Assembly (NCBI GenBank): GCA_038501625.1
Contig: JAZAYU010000009.1
Span: forward strand, 11,522,396-11,586,395
DNA: 64,000 nt
Direction of reading: 5' to 3'
DNA from: Corbicula japonica
Lineage: Eukaryota > Mollusca > Bivalvia > Venerida > Cyrenidae
Part shown: in pieces, positions 11,406 through 23,149 of the stretch
How the letters are laid out: every line of letters starts with the position of its first letter
How positions within the stretch are numbered: the stretch's first letter is position 1
Notes under the pieces: generated by a model
What the model saw: the letters and a program-made list of their open reading frames with translations, nothing else
What the model was told of the DNA's origin: nothing
Databases searched by the model: none
Made by a program: the position numbers and the translations under genes

Positions 11406-12045
11406 TCATGGGCGATAACAAATAAGCTCGCGAAGCCATCGTCTTTGACCAGAGCACAGTTCCACATCGGCAGACAGAGTCCTGTGATTGGTGCATAACC
11501 TGTGGGAGAAATGATTAAACTGAGGACAAACGTGTATTTCATAAAAACAGTGTTTTCACTTTTTCTTACATTTTTGCAGTTTGGGCAACCACGGAGAAAA
11601 TGAATGACTAATTCTAGGTAAGAGAGACCTTGTTTAAAGCTTTCTATTGTTGAAAAGAGACCTTATAATTGCATAAGGCTATCTTAGCTGAATAATTTTT
11701 ATATGAAAAATACAAAATTTACTGTAAAACTGAGCGCTGAAAATGCAGTTGACATTGACGCATTAATGTCCAGGAAAAATAGAAATTAAAAAATCTTTCC
11801 AGATGAATTACGGATGATAAAATGTTTTTAATCGGAAAAAATATTGTGTGCACCAGGTTAACTCACAGTAATTAAAGTAAAAAAGCGTTATATTCTGAAA
11901 ATTCAAGTTTACATCTACATGAATTTACAGTCCATTTATAATCGAAAAACATCGCCAATTTATCTTTCTTGATCAGTGTTTGATAAGTCATGAACTATTT
12001 AATACAGAAACGATGAACTTAGAAATATCCAAAGCTATCCTGCTC
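11406..12045. other. No gene seen
   Basis: AT-rich spacer between the minisatellite and the tRNA modules; nothing recognised. Confidence 0.5.
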
Positions 12046-12047
12046 AT

Positions 12048-12108
12048 AAGGCAAGGGGGTACTGTCTATAAGTAAGGCGCGCTAACCAAGTGCGTCACTG
12101 GAGCAGTT
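12048..12108 (-). pseudogene. Antisense 5'-half relic of tRNA-Ile
   Basis: The minus strand reads CTGCTCCAGTGACGCACTTGG, then TTACTTATAGACAGTACC with the intron start, and then stops. The 3' half is missing. It lies 120 bp 5' of the copy at 12228, head-to-head. Confidence 0.75.
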
Positions 12109-12227
12109 ATACTATCGCTTAACTTGTGTTTAAGTCTGAATTAAAGAAAACAGATAAATTATTGCTAAGTCAATTCGCAATTTATTTTTTCCTTATGTAT
12201 ATTTGGTATTTATCAAGGAAGCTAACT

Positions 12228-12338
12228 GCTCCAGTGGCGCAATCGGTTAGCCCGCCGTACTTATAGACAGTACCTTACCCTTGCAATGCGAGGGAAGAGG
12301 CTATGCGGAGGCTGTGAGTTCGAGCCTCACCTGGAACA
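12228..12338 (+). tRNA. tRNA-Ile(UAU) with intron, copy 4 (mutated)
   Basis: Complete 111-nt copy with anticodon TAT and an intact B box. It has a change in the D-stem region (GCCCGCC) and an acceptor mismatch (CTGGAAC). It may be non-functional. Confidence 0.75.
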
Positions 12339-13532
12339 GTATAGTTTTGTAAGTTCGAAACATTGAAGAAATAAAATTCGCTGGTAACATTTATTTTAGC
12401 AATGTTTTATTGAACTGATGTTTTTAATATATACATGTAATTAATTAATATATTAATTTTTTGTCGATGACAGTGCAAGGACGAAAGGAGTAATACCTTC
12501 AATCATTTCACAGGAGTGAAATAATTTAGATAAGAGAGTTGTAATTAATCCGACTGAAATCAAATTATTTGGTTCTATCATTTTAAATTTTGGGATGGAT
12601 TAAGCTAAAAAAATAAAGTAACAGTATTTTATATTTCGATTTTTTTGCAAAGGTAGATAGAGATCTTCGATGTCAGAATTTATAAAAAAAATACAAAGTG
12701 ACACAAATATAATAAACATCATAATTTAATCATGTAAATTGCATAAGCTTTTATTGACATAGCCTCTTTAAGATGTCAGAAAGATCGATTGCTAGATAAT
12801 CTCATTATTTAATGATATAAATGCTGGTTTCGGCATTTTCAGCCATAAATGTCATCTTAAGAAGCGATTATGATACAAAGTCCATGGGTTTTACAGCGCC
12901 CTCAAGGATGTCCACATAAATTCTCGACAAAACACTTATTTATGATTTGTTAAAATCTGGGTAATTGAATACATTTTTACAATAATTTTGACTGATTATC
13001 AGTTGCATTGCAACAATTGCACTACCAGTTCTTTTCCAGAAAGAAACGCTAAGACAATTGACTCCAAACAATTTAAGTTAGATAAATTAGATACTGGTAA
13101 TGAAAACTCTTTGTGTTTTTTAGGACAACGCCGATTTTAGATCTCTTGTTATATTATAGAAATGCTTGAGTGTGAGAAGTTTGAACCATGGATTTAACAT
13201 GGATTTAACAAATGTAGTGGAAAGTATTTGCTTAAAAGCCTAACATATACTACTCAAAATTTGATAGGGATCGCTTTCCGTTTTATCCCGAATTATTGCC
13301 CCAACCAAGTTTCAACCGCTGTTCCACTTCAAAAGTTTGACGGCTTATTCTTTTTTGGCAAATAGCTGATGTCAAATGAACAAATTTTCAGAATCACAGC
13401 AAATGTTTTATCGTTTAAGCCTTATGTAAGGAATAAACACAATCTTTTAAGTGATCCTTATCAAATTTTGAGTAGTATATATAATTGCATCAATTCACTT
13501 TTGAATATAAACTTCGCTGATACAGAAAAACT

Positions 13533-13643
13533 GCTCCAGTGGCACAATCGGTTAGCGCGCCGTACTTATAGACAGTACCTTCCCCTTGCAGTGCGAGGGA
13601 AGAGGCTATGCGGAGGCTGTGAGTTCGAGCCTCACCTGGAGTA
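13533..13643 (+). tRNA. tRNA-Ile(UAU) with intron, copy 5 (mutated)
   Basis: Complete copy with an A-box change (GGCACAATCGG) and a changed acceptor end (CTGGAGT). Anticodon TAT and intron are present. It stands at the left edge of two tandem modules of about 0.8 kb. Confidence 0.75.
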
Positions 13644-14087
13644 AATTTTGATGAAGTTTTATATAACATTTACTAGCTGAAGACCTAACTGAGAATTAGT
13701 TAGTGCAGTGGAGTTTACGAGTACGTTCATTTAACAGACCGATGTCCATTTACAGCAGAAACCACAAAATGCACTCTGGTTCTATCCCAGAACCCCAACT
13801 GCGGACAGGAATTTCAAGAAAGGAAGGCGGTTTATAGTAACCTTAAGAGTCCATATGAAGGTATTGTAACAAGTCCGGTTGCCAAATTTGATATTTTCAA
13901 ACCGACACAAAGCGGCGCTTTATAATATTTAAACAGATATCCTAAAAATATAATATATCGATTTCTGTTTAAGTCTATAACTTTATTTCAACAACCTTCG
14001 CTTCTTTAGTAACATGATATTCAATCTCATTGTTCCATAATTTTTACTCTACACGGCGTAGAGGTTTCCGTAAAAGTATTTAAAATG

Positions 14088-14165
14088 TGTTCCAGGTGAG
14101 GCTCGAACTCATAAAATCCACAGAGCCTGTTCCAAAGTAACGCTTGACTAAAGTACGTTGTACTA
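14088..14165 (-). pseudogene. Antisense tRNA-Ile relic, module 1
   Basis: The minus strand retains the T arm and acceptor strand (GAGTTCGAGCCTCACCTGGA) while the anticodon half is scrambled. It lies about 165 bp 5' of the tRNA at 14328. Confidence 0.7.
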
Positions 14166-14327
14166 TTAATGGATTTAACAGAAATATTAGAATGTATTGG
14201 CAAACACATATCATTGCTCAAATTAACTTTTCACTATCGCAGTATAACTGTAAACTTTTCAATTCAACTTCGCTATCGCAGTATTACTGTAAACTTTTTA
14301 ACATAAACTTCGCTATGCAGTACAACT

Positions 14328-14438
14328 GCTCCAGTGGCGCAATCGGTTAGCGCGCCGTACTTATAGACAGTACCTTCCCCTTGCAGTGCGAGGGAAGAGG
14401 CTATGCGGAGGCTGTGAGTTCGAGCCTCACCTGGAGCA
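14328..14438 (+). tRNA. tRNA-Ile(UAU) with intron, copy 6
   Basis: Perfect acceptor pairing (GCTCCAG/CTGGAGC), TAT anticodon, about 37-nt intron, A and B boxes intact and discriminator A. Likely functional. Confidence 0.93.
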
Positions 14439-14886
14439 GAAAATTTTGACGAAGTTTTATATAACATTTACTAGCTGAAGACCTAACTGAGAATTAGTGA
14501 GTGCAGTGGACTTTACGAGTACGTTCATTTAACAGACCGATGTCCATTTACAGCAGAAACCACAAAATGCACTCTGGTTCTATCCCAGAACCCCAACTGC
14601 GGACAGAAATTTCAAGAAAGGAAGGCGGTTTATAGTAACCTTAAGAGTCCATATGAAGGTATTGTAACAAGTCCGGTTGCCAAATTTGATATTTTCAAAC
14701 CGACACAAAGCGGCGCTTTATAATATTTAAACAGATATCCTAAAAATATAATATATCGATTTCTGTTTAAGTCTATAACTTTATTTCAACAACCTTCGCT
14801 TCTTTAGTAACATGATATTCAATCTCATTGTTCCATAATTTTTACTCTACACGGCGTAGAGGTTTCCGTAAAAGTATTTAAAATGT

Positions 14887-14964
14887 GTTCCAGGTGAGGC
14901 TCGAACTCATAAAATCCACAGAGCCTGTTCCAAAGTAACGCTTGACTAAAGTACGTTGTACTAT
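14887..14964 (-). pseudogene. Antisense tRNA-Ile relic, module 2
   Basis: Same as the relic at 14088-14165, duplicated with the module. Confidence 0.7.
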
Positions 14965-15126
14965 TAATGGATTTAACAGAAATATTAGAATGTATTGGCA
15001 AACACATATCATTGCTCAAATTAACTTTTCACTATCGCAGTATAACTGTAAACTTTTCAATTCAAACTTCGCTATCGCAGTATTACTGTAAACTTTTTAA
15101 CATAAACTTCGCTATGCAGTACAACT

Positions 15127-15237
15127 GCTCCAGTGGCGCAATCGGTTAGCGCGCCGTACTTATAGACAGTACCTTCCCCTTGCAGTGCGAGGGAAGAGGC
15201 TATGCGGAGGCTGTGAGTTCGAGCCTCACCTGGAGCA
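15127..15237 (+). tRNA. tRNA-Ile(UAU) with intron, copy 7
   Basis: Same sequence as copy 6 with all stems and promoter boxes intact. Likely functional. Confidence 0.93.
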
Positions 15238-15309
15238 GGAAACATTTTGTGTTCTTGTTATTTCTTTACCAATGTGTATTCAACACCTTAATCATGTGGA
15301 CATTATATA

Positions 15310-16000
15310 TATGAAATTATTTCCGTTTCGAATAATACGAACTTGACGGTAATTGTCAGTGTGGAGGGAAAAGGTGCGTGTATCTCGTGCGATTAGGCTA
15401 TTTAAGTGTTGGTTTTATCTGTGTACACCATTCGAGGCGTTTCTATTCAGCGGTAAACATGTTGGCACCCGCCCACCCGCCCTATAGGTTGTTAATATTA
15501 TTTTTGGATGGTTGCCGAGGTTTAACAGAACTTTCAGAGAATAAATTGAAAAATGGGTCTAAATAAAGTGTTTATTTTTGTTTCAGGTGTTTCGAGTTTT
15601 GCTGTTTTCTCTTAGTCATAAACAATATATTTATTTATCATGTAAGAAATATGGATATTTTAAGGCCATTCACTAGTTTCAGGTTCGAGTGGTACTATTA
15701 GACGAAGCTTTACCCAGATGTGTTGAAAGTTTTCCGTTCGTCTTCTGGACTGCTAAATAGCCAGAACTACGGATGTCAGCTTTTCATTCGGACGGTTCGC
15801 ACACTACAGGCCCACTGATTTCTACCTCTTTGGACAGTTTTTGAGCAACTTGAACTTGGACTTTACAGACATTTGAAAATTTTAATGTATATTACCGCTG
15901 AATACAACGACCTATTCCTAGTTTTTGTTTGTGTTTTTTACGTATTATGAGATAAGGAAATAATTAATTTACTCACGTTAAAGTGAGTAAAAAAAGGTTA
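15310..16000. other. Copy-A-specific stretch, no gene
   Basis: Not matched in copy B, which has a different 1-kb insert at 29471-30430. A short frame at 15378-15566 has no recognisable domain. Confidence 0.5.
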
Positions 16001-16595
16001 AGTGTAGCCGCAGAAAATAAGTTCAACGTAACCGTGACATCTATTGTACAACCAATCCAAAGATTTAATTCAGATATGAACAAAGAGAATTTTACCTCCG
16101 GCGTTACCTCTTTTAGAAAATTTATGCCTTGTTAGCAATACAGCCAACATGGTTAGCTCTCGTTCCGTCCCTCTTTGCGTCAGTGAACTGACCCAGCGAC
16201 AGAAACTGTTTAACGTCCTTAGATCGCTACCCACAACTACTGATTGCTCCTATATATGTTTAAGATAAACAAAAAGTTAAATTTGAGGGTAGTTGGCCAC
16301 AATTACTGATCGTTCCTGAATTCGTTGAAGATAAAAACTAACAGATAAAAAAAGAAGCTACAATATCGCATAACTTTTATTTTTACCTCACTCATTCCAT
16401 ATTCGCAAGTTTATCTTTAGCTCTAAATAAACATATACACACTTTTGTAATGTCGTCGTATATTCTTTCTCTTGCACTACAATCATTAACAGTTGAGTAA
16501 CAACTAAAATATTCTCATTTAGGTTTTCGTGTTCAGAAATTTACAAATGGATAATACGAATGCCAAGTGAATGACTAATTTACAATGCATATTTT

Positions 16596-17290
16596 ATGAT
16601 GCTAGACGAAAGGAAGTTATACCGATGCTTCGTCCATGTACATGATCTTGACTGTAACAACCTCGATGCTCACACCAAGGGTATCATCGTGACAAACAAC
16701 ATTAACATGTATATCATCAAGATAGATAATATTAAGTGTGCGGTCACACAAGTCATGATGTCTACGTTTAATATCGTCTTGGTAAACAACATTTACCTGT
16801 ATTTTATAAGATAGAGTAAATTAAGTGTGCATTCACACATGGAGCCCAAGCCTATCGTCGTGGTAAACAACATTTACCTGTATATTATAAGATAGAGTAA
16901 ATTAAGTGTGCATTCACACATGGAGCCCAAGCCTATCGTCGTGGTAAACAATATTCACCTGTATATCATAAGATTGAGTTAGTTAAGTGTGCATTCACAC
17001 ATGGAGCCCAAGCCTATCGTCGTGGTAAACAACATTAACCTGTATATCATAAGATGGAGTAAGTAAAGTGTGCATTCACACATGGAGCCCAAGCCTATCG
17101 TCATGGTAAACAACATTCACGTGCAAATAATGAGATAGAGCAAGTTAAGTGTACATTCAAACATGGAGCCCACGCCTATCGTCATGGTAAATAACATTTA
17201 CCTGTATATCGTAAGTTAGAGTAAGTTAAGTGTGCATTCACACATGGAGCTCACGCCTATCATCGTGGTAAATAACATTAGTTTAAACAT
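16596..17290 (+). repeat. 81-bp satellite array 2
   Basis: Successive GTGTGC sites at 16825, 16906 and 16987 give an exact 81-bp period. The divergent first units (about 16600-16810) include the sequence that elsewhere is interrupted by LINE DNA. The array is matched at 31030-31660 in copy B. Confidence 0.93.
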
Positions 17291-17469
17291 ATTTTATTGC
17301 AATAAATAGCATACATGCAGTTCGATATGAAGAAATAATCTATTTACGCAAATGGGTCAGGCCACGAGTTAAACCAACATCAGCAGACGGCCTTTCCCAT
17401 CTCGTTACATTAAAATTATGCAATACCAGGCGAGAAGTAATTATTTAAAGAGAAAAAACGATAACTACA

Positions 17470-18150
17470 AATTGTTTGATAATTTCGTTCATTTTTATTG
17501 GCTATAATCACAGCTTATGCACGAAATTCACTATTTATTTTGTTTCCCGGGGTTCTCTGTATTTATTACTTTTTGTGCACTCAAATTTTAATGTATGCAT
17601 GCAGTTGCAGTTGCTTCAGATACAGTGTGTTATCATAAGTGCTTAAAGCTTAATTATGATCTCATTTACACAAGGTGTTGCTAATTTGTTTGAAAATATT
17701 ACGGATATCATGCGATTGTGCGAATTAAAATAATTGATTTATAAATATATATATTTTTTATAAAATACACTCATCATCATAAGCACCAGCAGCAGTAGCA
17801 GCAGTAAATCATCAGCATCATAGTCATCACAAACATCACAACCACCAATATAATTTTTTACCCCGAGGCGCTTGTTTAGAATGTAAAACCCGAAAATAAC
17901 GTAAATTTCCATATTCGAAAATTAATTCCCTTTCCGGATTAGCTATGCTACAGAAATTATAGGATTTCCGAGCATTGTTTAGAAATATTAACAATTATTG
18001 AACCTAGAATTTCCAAATATTACATTGTCACTTGCTGCAAAGGAAGTAAATATTTACGCACTTAGTTACTCTTCGTCCACACATAGATGTGAAGCAGACG
18101 TTAAGCCTTGAAAGCAACAACCAACAAAACATCATCTTCTCTTAAAAGAT
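17470..18150 (-). repeat. Dispersed repeat R, inverted copy 2
   Basis: Reverse complement of about 6930-7560, including the CCCGGGGTTCTCTGT block. It sits between two satellite arrays that face each other. Confidence 0.8.
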
Positions 18151-18179
18151 AATTAACTAACTCAATCTTATGATATACA

Positions 18180-18500
18180 GGTGAATGTTATTTACCACGA
18201 CGATAGGCTTTGGCTCAATGTGTGAATGCACACTTAACTTACTCTATCTTATGATATACAGGTTAAAGTTGTTTACCACGACGATAGGCATTGGCTCCAT
18301 GTGTGAATGCACACTCAATTTACTCTATCTTATGATATACAGGTTAAAGTTGTTTACCACGACGATAGGCTTGGGCTCCATGTGTGAATGCACACTTAAT
18401 TTACTCTATCTTATAATATACAGGTAAATGTTGTTTACCAAGACGATATTAAACGTAGACATCATGACTTGTGTGACCGCACACTTAATATTATCTATCT
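18180..18500 (-). repeat. 81-bp satellite array 3 (inverted)
   Basis: Units here read on the minus strand (CCATGTGTGAATGCACAC on plus). This array and the adjoining LINE fragment form the left arm of a large inverted repeat whose right arm is about 20190-20925. Confidence 0.9.
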
Positions 18501-18907
18501 TGACCTTAACCTTATTTACAAGAATCAGTCAGGTTTCTTACCAGGTCACTCTACTGTCTATCAACTTATTGATATATATAGCCAAATATGTAAGGCTTTT
18601 GATGAAAAAAAATCTACTTGTATGGTGTACTGTGACATTTCTAAGGCTTTCGGTACAAGGGTCTACTATTTAAACTTAAACAAAATGGCATATGCGGAAA
18701 TTTAAATAAATGGATTACACCTTACCTACTTAATAGGACTCAAAAAGTTTTTGTAAATGGGTCTTTTTCTGATTCGAAAATAATAAGTGCTGGAGTACCA
18801 CAGGGATCTGTTTTAGGGCCTCTTCTATTTTTAGTATATGTAAATGATATAGCCGATTCTCTTTTGAGTACTACTAGACTTTTTGCTGACGATAGTTCAC
18901 TCGCAGT
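18500..18907 (+). pseudogene. LINE reverse transcriptase fragment (left arm)
   Basis: Encodes part of a non-LTR retrotransposon reverse transcriptase: QSGFLPGHSTVYQLIDIY, then an ISKAF block, AGVPQGS (motif B) and FADDSS (catalytic motif C). A deletion in the region after ISKAF shifts the frame, and the fragment stops shortly after the ADD motif at about 18907. It begins exactly where a satellite unit is interrupted. Confidence 0.85.
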
Positions 18908-19040
18908 GGTAACTATACAATATCTTATAATTTAACAATTATAATGAGAGTTTGAGAAAAACAACAACAACAAAACACAACACATGTACCGTCATTCCTA
19001 CACCGCAGCGCACTCACCTTTGCCTGCTGTCAGGTTTAAA
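18908..19040. other. Spacer between LINE arms
   Basis: AT-rich sequence joining the truncated plus-strand LINE fragment to the 3' end of the minus-strand one; nothing recognised. Confidence 0.5.
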
Positions 19041-20597
19041 AAATTTAATTATTAAATAAAACGCTTTGTTTTTTTATTTATTTTTGAACTTCTAAAAAAA
19101 TCAATTCATTCTCCTCGTCTGTTAAACGTTCATTTCCAAATAAAAGTTTTTGTGCACTTAAGGGGTGAAAAATTCTAGTAGCAAGAAATAAATCGCGTCT
19201 TTGTATTTGATATCGTTTACATACATAGAACCAATGTTCGGCGTTTACAACTTCAAAACCACAATCACACTTGGGAGAATCACGTAAATGGTTGTAATAA
19301 AGATCTGCATTTAAACTGCTACATCTATTTTTTATTCTTGCATGGTATACTGATTCTGTTCGCTCGCCAAATTGTGAAAAAGTTTGGTACCTGCCTAGTT
19401 TCGAAAAGTTTGTTATATATTGTTTATATTGAAAGTGTTTCAGAATTTCAAATATTGGGGTCAAGTTCGTTCCATAGTTTAATTGAGGATGGTATAACAG
19501 ATTTAGAATAAATTTCAGTACGTCTCGCAATTGTTACAAAATCCTGGCTGTTCCGTAGGTTGTAGCGATTTGTATCATTTATGTTAGGTGGAAATAACTC
19601 TTCAAGATATTTCGGCAAGTATCCATGTATATTTTTATATACGAGAGTAAGTTTTGGAATCTTCCTTCTTTAGATAAAGACACCCATTCTATTTCTTTTA
19701 TCAATTTGTCAATAGATACCGAACGTGTAAGACCCGTTACAATTCTAGCAGCTTCGTATTGGATTTTTTCTAAACTGTCTTTTTCATAGTCCGTGCAATT
19801 ATCCCAAACAGTTGATGCATATTCTAAAATTGATCGTAAATGGGATATATAGATTTGATTTAAAGTGTGCCTTTTAAGTTTAAACTTTAGTTTTTTCATC
19901 GACCCTAATACTTTTGAGGCAGAATAAGTAATATTCGAAATATGTTCATGCCATTTACCATCATGACTAATTGTAATTCTTAGATGTTTATGATGATTAA
20001 CAAAACTTAACTGAATGTTGTTAAATATTAAATTGGGTTTATGTTTTTCAACTAGTGACATAAACAGAACCTCGGTTTTTTTTGTGGGTTAAACTGAACC
20101 AACCACTGTTTGGACCATTTTGAAATAGATTCTAGGTCCTCATATAGAGTTGTTTCGATAAAATTAATATCACAAGATGACACTGCGAGTGAACTATCGT
20201 CAGCAAAAAGTCTAGTAGTACTCAAAAGAGAATCGGCTATATCATTTACATCTACTAAAAATAGAAGAGGCCCAAAAACAGATCCCTGTGGTACTCCAGC
20301 ACTTATTATTTTCGAATCAGAAAAAGACCCATTTACAAAAACTTTTTGAGTCCTATTAAGTAGGTAAGGTGTAATCCATTTATTTAAATTTCCGCATATG
20401 CCATTTTGTTTAAGTTTAAATAGTAGACCCTTGTGCCAAACACTGTCGAAAGCCTTAGAAATGTCACAGTTCACCATACAAGTAGATTTTTTTTTCATCA
20501 AAAGCCTTACATATCTGGTTATATATATCAATAAGTTGATAGACAGTAGAGTGACCTGGTAAGATACCTGACTGATTCTTGTAAATAAGGTTAAGGT
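19041..20597 (-). mobile_element. Non-LTR retrotransposon (LINE), 5'-truncated and frameshifted
   Basis: Minus-strand reverse transcriptase in three pieces. About 20597-20052: palm with ISKAFDSVW, AGVPQGS and FADDSS. 20061-19579: thumb region, with HISNITYSASKVLGSMK, EYASTVWDN and AARIVTGL. 19530-19078: C-terminal region with FGERTESVYHARIKNRCSS and a Cys/His cluster (CDCGFEVVNAEHWFYVC) of the kind found at the end of many LINE ORF2 proteins. Frame changes near 20500, 20055 and 19550 make it non-coding. The N-terminal endonuclease is absent. The overall look is Jockey/CR1-like; the exact clade was not determined. It interrupts an 81-bp satellite unit at its 5' end. Confidence 0.9.
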
Positions 20598-21433
20598 CAA
20601 GATAGATAATATTAAGTGTGCGGTCACACAAGTCATGATGTCAACGTTTAATATCGTCTTGGTAAACAACATTTACATGTATTTTATAAAATAGAGTAAA
20701 TAAAGTGTGCATTCACACATGGAACCAATGCCTATCGTCGTGGCAAACAACTTTAACCTGTATATCATAAGATAGAGTAAGTTAAGTGTGCATTCACACA
20801 TGGAAACAACGCCTTTCGTCGTGGTAAATAACATTCACCTGTATATCATAAGATAGAGTAAGTTAAGAGTGCATTCACACATTGAGCCAAAGCCTATCGT
20901 CGTGGTAAATAACATTCACCTGTATATCATAAGATTGAGTTAGTTAAGTGTGCATTCACACATGGAGCCCACGCATATCGTCATGGTAAATAACATTCAC
21001 CAGTATATCATAAGGTATAGTAAGTTAAGCGTACATTCACAAATGGAACTTACGCCTATCGTCGTGGTAAATAACATTCACTTTTATTTCATAAGATTGA
21101 GTTAGTTAAGTGTGCATTCACACATGGAGCCTACGCCTATCGTAAAGGTAAATAGCATTCATTTCTATATCATAAGATTGAGTTAGTTAAGTGTGCATTC
21201 ACACATGGAGCCCACGCCTATCGTAGAGGAAAATAACATTCACTTCTACATCATAAGATTGAGTTAGTTAAGACTGCATTCACACATGGAACCTACGCCT
21301 ATCGTCGTGGTAAATAACATTCACTTTTATAACATAAGATAGAGTAAGTTAAGTGAGCATTCACACATGGAGCCTACGCCTATCGTAGAGGTAAATAGCA
21401 TTCACTTTTATATCGTAAGATAGAGTAAGTTAA
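20598..21433 (+). repeat. 81-bp satellite array 4 (left part)
   Basis: Plus-orientation units continuing after the LINE, with an unusual share of AATAACATTCACTT variants. A 234-bp TTAA-type element splits the array at 21434-21667, after which it resumes to about 21770. Confidence 0.92.
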
Positions 21434-21667
21434 CCCTTTCCTGTATAGATACACCTTTATTGCTAGGGCGAACAGTTTAGATCCAGATCAGCCGGCACAT
21501 CCGTGCCGTCTGATCAGGATCTAAACTGTTCGCTTTTTGATTCATTAGGTTATTTCTGACCAAAATGCGACCAGTGCAGATCCTGATCAGACGGCACAGA
21601 TGTGCGGGCTGATCTGGATCTACACTGGTCGCACATGTGTAAAAATGCGTATATATCCAGGAATGGG
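21434..21667. mobile_element. piggyBac-like MITE (234 bp) in the satellite
   Basis: Starts CCCTTTCCTGTATAGATAC, ends with the near-inverse (GTATATATCCAGGAATGGG), and is bounded by TTAA on both sides (21430-21433 and 21668-21671), the piggyBac target. The interior forms two hairpins built from GTTTAGATCCAGATCAG/CTGATCAGGATCTAAAC and CAGTGCAGATCCTGATCAG/CTGATCTGGATCTACACTG. It has no coding capacity. Its position inside a satellite unit shows it arrived after the array formed. Confidence 0.88.
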
Positions 21668-21671
21668 TTAA

Positions 21672-21775
21672 GTGTACATTCACACATGGAGCCTACACCT
21701 ATCGTCGTGGTAAATAACATTCACTTTTATTTCATAAGATTAGGTTAGTTAAGTGTGCATTCACACACGGTTAGT
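21672..21775 (+). repeat. 81-bp satellite array 4 (right part)
   Basis: Resumption of the array after the MITE; ends at about 21770. Confidence 0.85.
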
Positions 21776-21939
21776 GGTTAGTGTTTAGAACCGCTAACAA
21801 GAACCACTTGTTAGTGTTTCTAAAGAATATCAGTGTTAATTAAAACAAATAATTATTTTCAAGATTTAAAAAAATCGCAAAGCATTAACATCATTTCCTT
21901 AAAAAAAACATTAATTCAGCGCCTAAAGAGTAAACGTAT

Positions 21940-22020
21940 CTGAAAGGATGTGTACCGGTCATGGAAACTGAGGGTGGCGGGGTAACTATACCACAGCTTG
22001 ATAGCAAGTGTTGGCCATGT
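21940..22020 (-). pseudogene. Exon-like block B2, splice sites lost
   Basis: Duplicate of 4476-4556. The exon body is almost unchanged, but the acceptor AG has become TTTCGAAC and the donor GT has become AT (CAG/ATACGT), so it should not be spliced in as it stands. Confidence 0.45.
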
Positions 22021-22406
22021 TCGAAACCTCTCATGGGCTCGATAAAGATACCCTCGTTGTTAGTCTGAATAAATCCCTACCGGAATATTCGCTGAATAAT
22101 ACACCAAAACTGTGCTGACATAGTTCTACAAATTGTTAATATATTATTATCCAAAGTTCATAATGGATTTTATTTCAAACTCTGCTCGGTTACTTTTAGC
22201 AAATAAAAACTAATAGGTACTCAGTTTATTAAAAGAATACAAAGAGGTAATCTTGTAACGACTCCAAGACAGAATAGGACACTGCCTAGTCAATATAAAT
22301 TAATAACACACAATCCATGACAAATCTGTAATTGGTGTAATGTTCTCTGAAGGCGCAGCGTGCAACTATAATGCTTAACAAATAAACGATATAGAAACAG
22401 ACTTAC

Positions 22407-22534
22407 TATTTCAATGTCGTCAATAATAATGGCAACATGGCTCTCTCCCTGCAGACCATCTACATATCCATTGTAATATGTAACGCCATCCTTCAAAGTT
22501 TCAACTTCCGTCATATTACTCCCAGAATGCCATT
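22407..22534 (-). pseudogene. Exon-like block B1
   Basis: Duplicate of 4956-5083 with donor GTAAGT and acceptor CTGCAG context kept. The translation diverges at its end (AIIIDDIEI in place of ALSIDDGEI). Probably a remnant, given the state of B2. Confidence 0.4.
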
Positions 22535-23149
22535 CTGCAAGCGTTCATCTCGGTACAATATCACGTGACCGTAGACGTAATCGCATAGTTGACGACCGCC
22601 ATTTCAAAACTACGGTAAGTAATTCATACCATTTTGAACTGCTATAGTCTTCAAAGTTGTGTCTGATCGCAGACGGAATGGATATTTCTGTATGTTTGTG
22701 TCTGCAGTTTGTGTCGGCGGTGGTGATGGCTAAATAAAATTTTCCCTATCTAACGAGAATGCAAAGATTTTACCTTTTAAAAAGTGTTAACGTGCGTATT
22801 CTGCGTATTTATCTTACACAAAAACATTCAGTATAAAATTATTTAATACAAACATTACTTACTTACAGAAATTATTTGAAATTGGAATTAGGGTATTGCT
22901 CCGATCACCCTTGCTTTGTCATAGATACACAACGCATGTATATCATTTAACTAGAATTAAAATCAACATTTATTTATAACTGATAATATACAACGTGTTG
23001 CAACCCGCGCCAGTAGTAACAATATATATACTTAATATGTATAATTGCTGGACGAGGCGGGCTGCTTTTTAAAACTATACAGCTTTAGTTTAATTGTGGT
23101 AAGTAATCAGTTTAATTATCATCAGACTGGCAATTTGCATAGCTACATT

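Larger units (their letters stand above)
13644..15237 (+). repeat. Two tandem ~0.8-kb tRNA modules
   Basis: Positions 13644-14438 and 14439-15237 are nearly identical and each ends in a tRNA-Ile(UAU) gene. Segmental copy B has only one such module (28592-29397). Near identity suggests recent unequal exchange or gene conversion. Confidence 0.93.
4446..17000 (+). repeat. Segmental duplication copy A
   Basis: Ordered matches with 21.9-31.65 kb: 4450/21915 (exon-like block), 4956/22407, 6670/24290, 9010/26150, 9350/26490, 12228/27253 (tRNA), 13380/28377, 15127/29287 (tRNA) and 16600/31036 (satellite). Order and orientation are the same. The offset falls from about 17.45 kb to about 14.4 kb because each copy has its own insertions and deletions. 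Confidence 0.88.

Noticed and set aside
14027..15149. Identical short frames at 14027, 14825 and 28985, and 60-aa frames entering the tRNAs
   Set aside because: They are conserved only because the DNA module is duplicated, and they run through tRNA genes and their relics.
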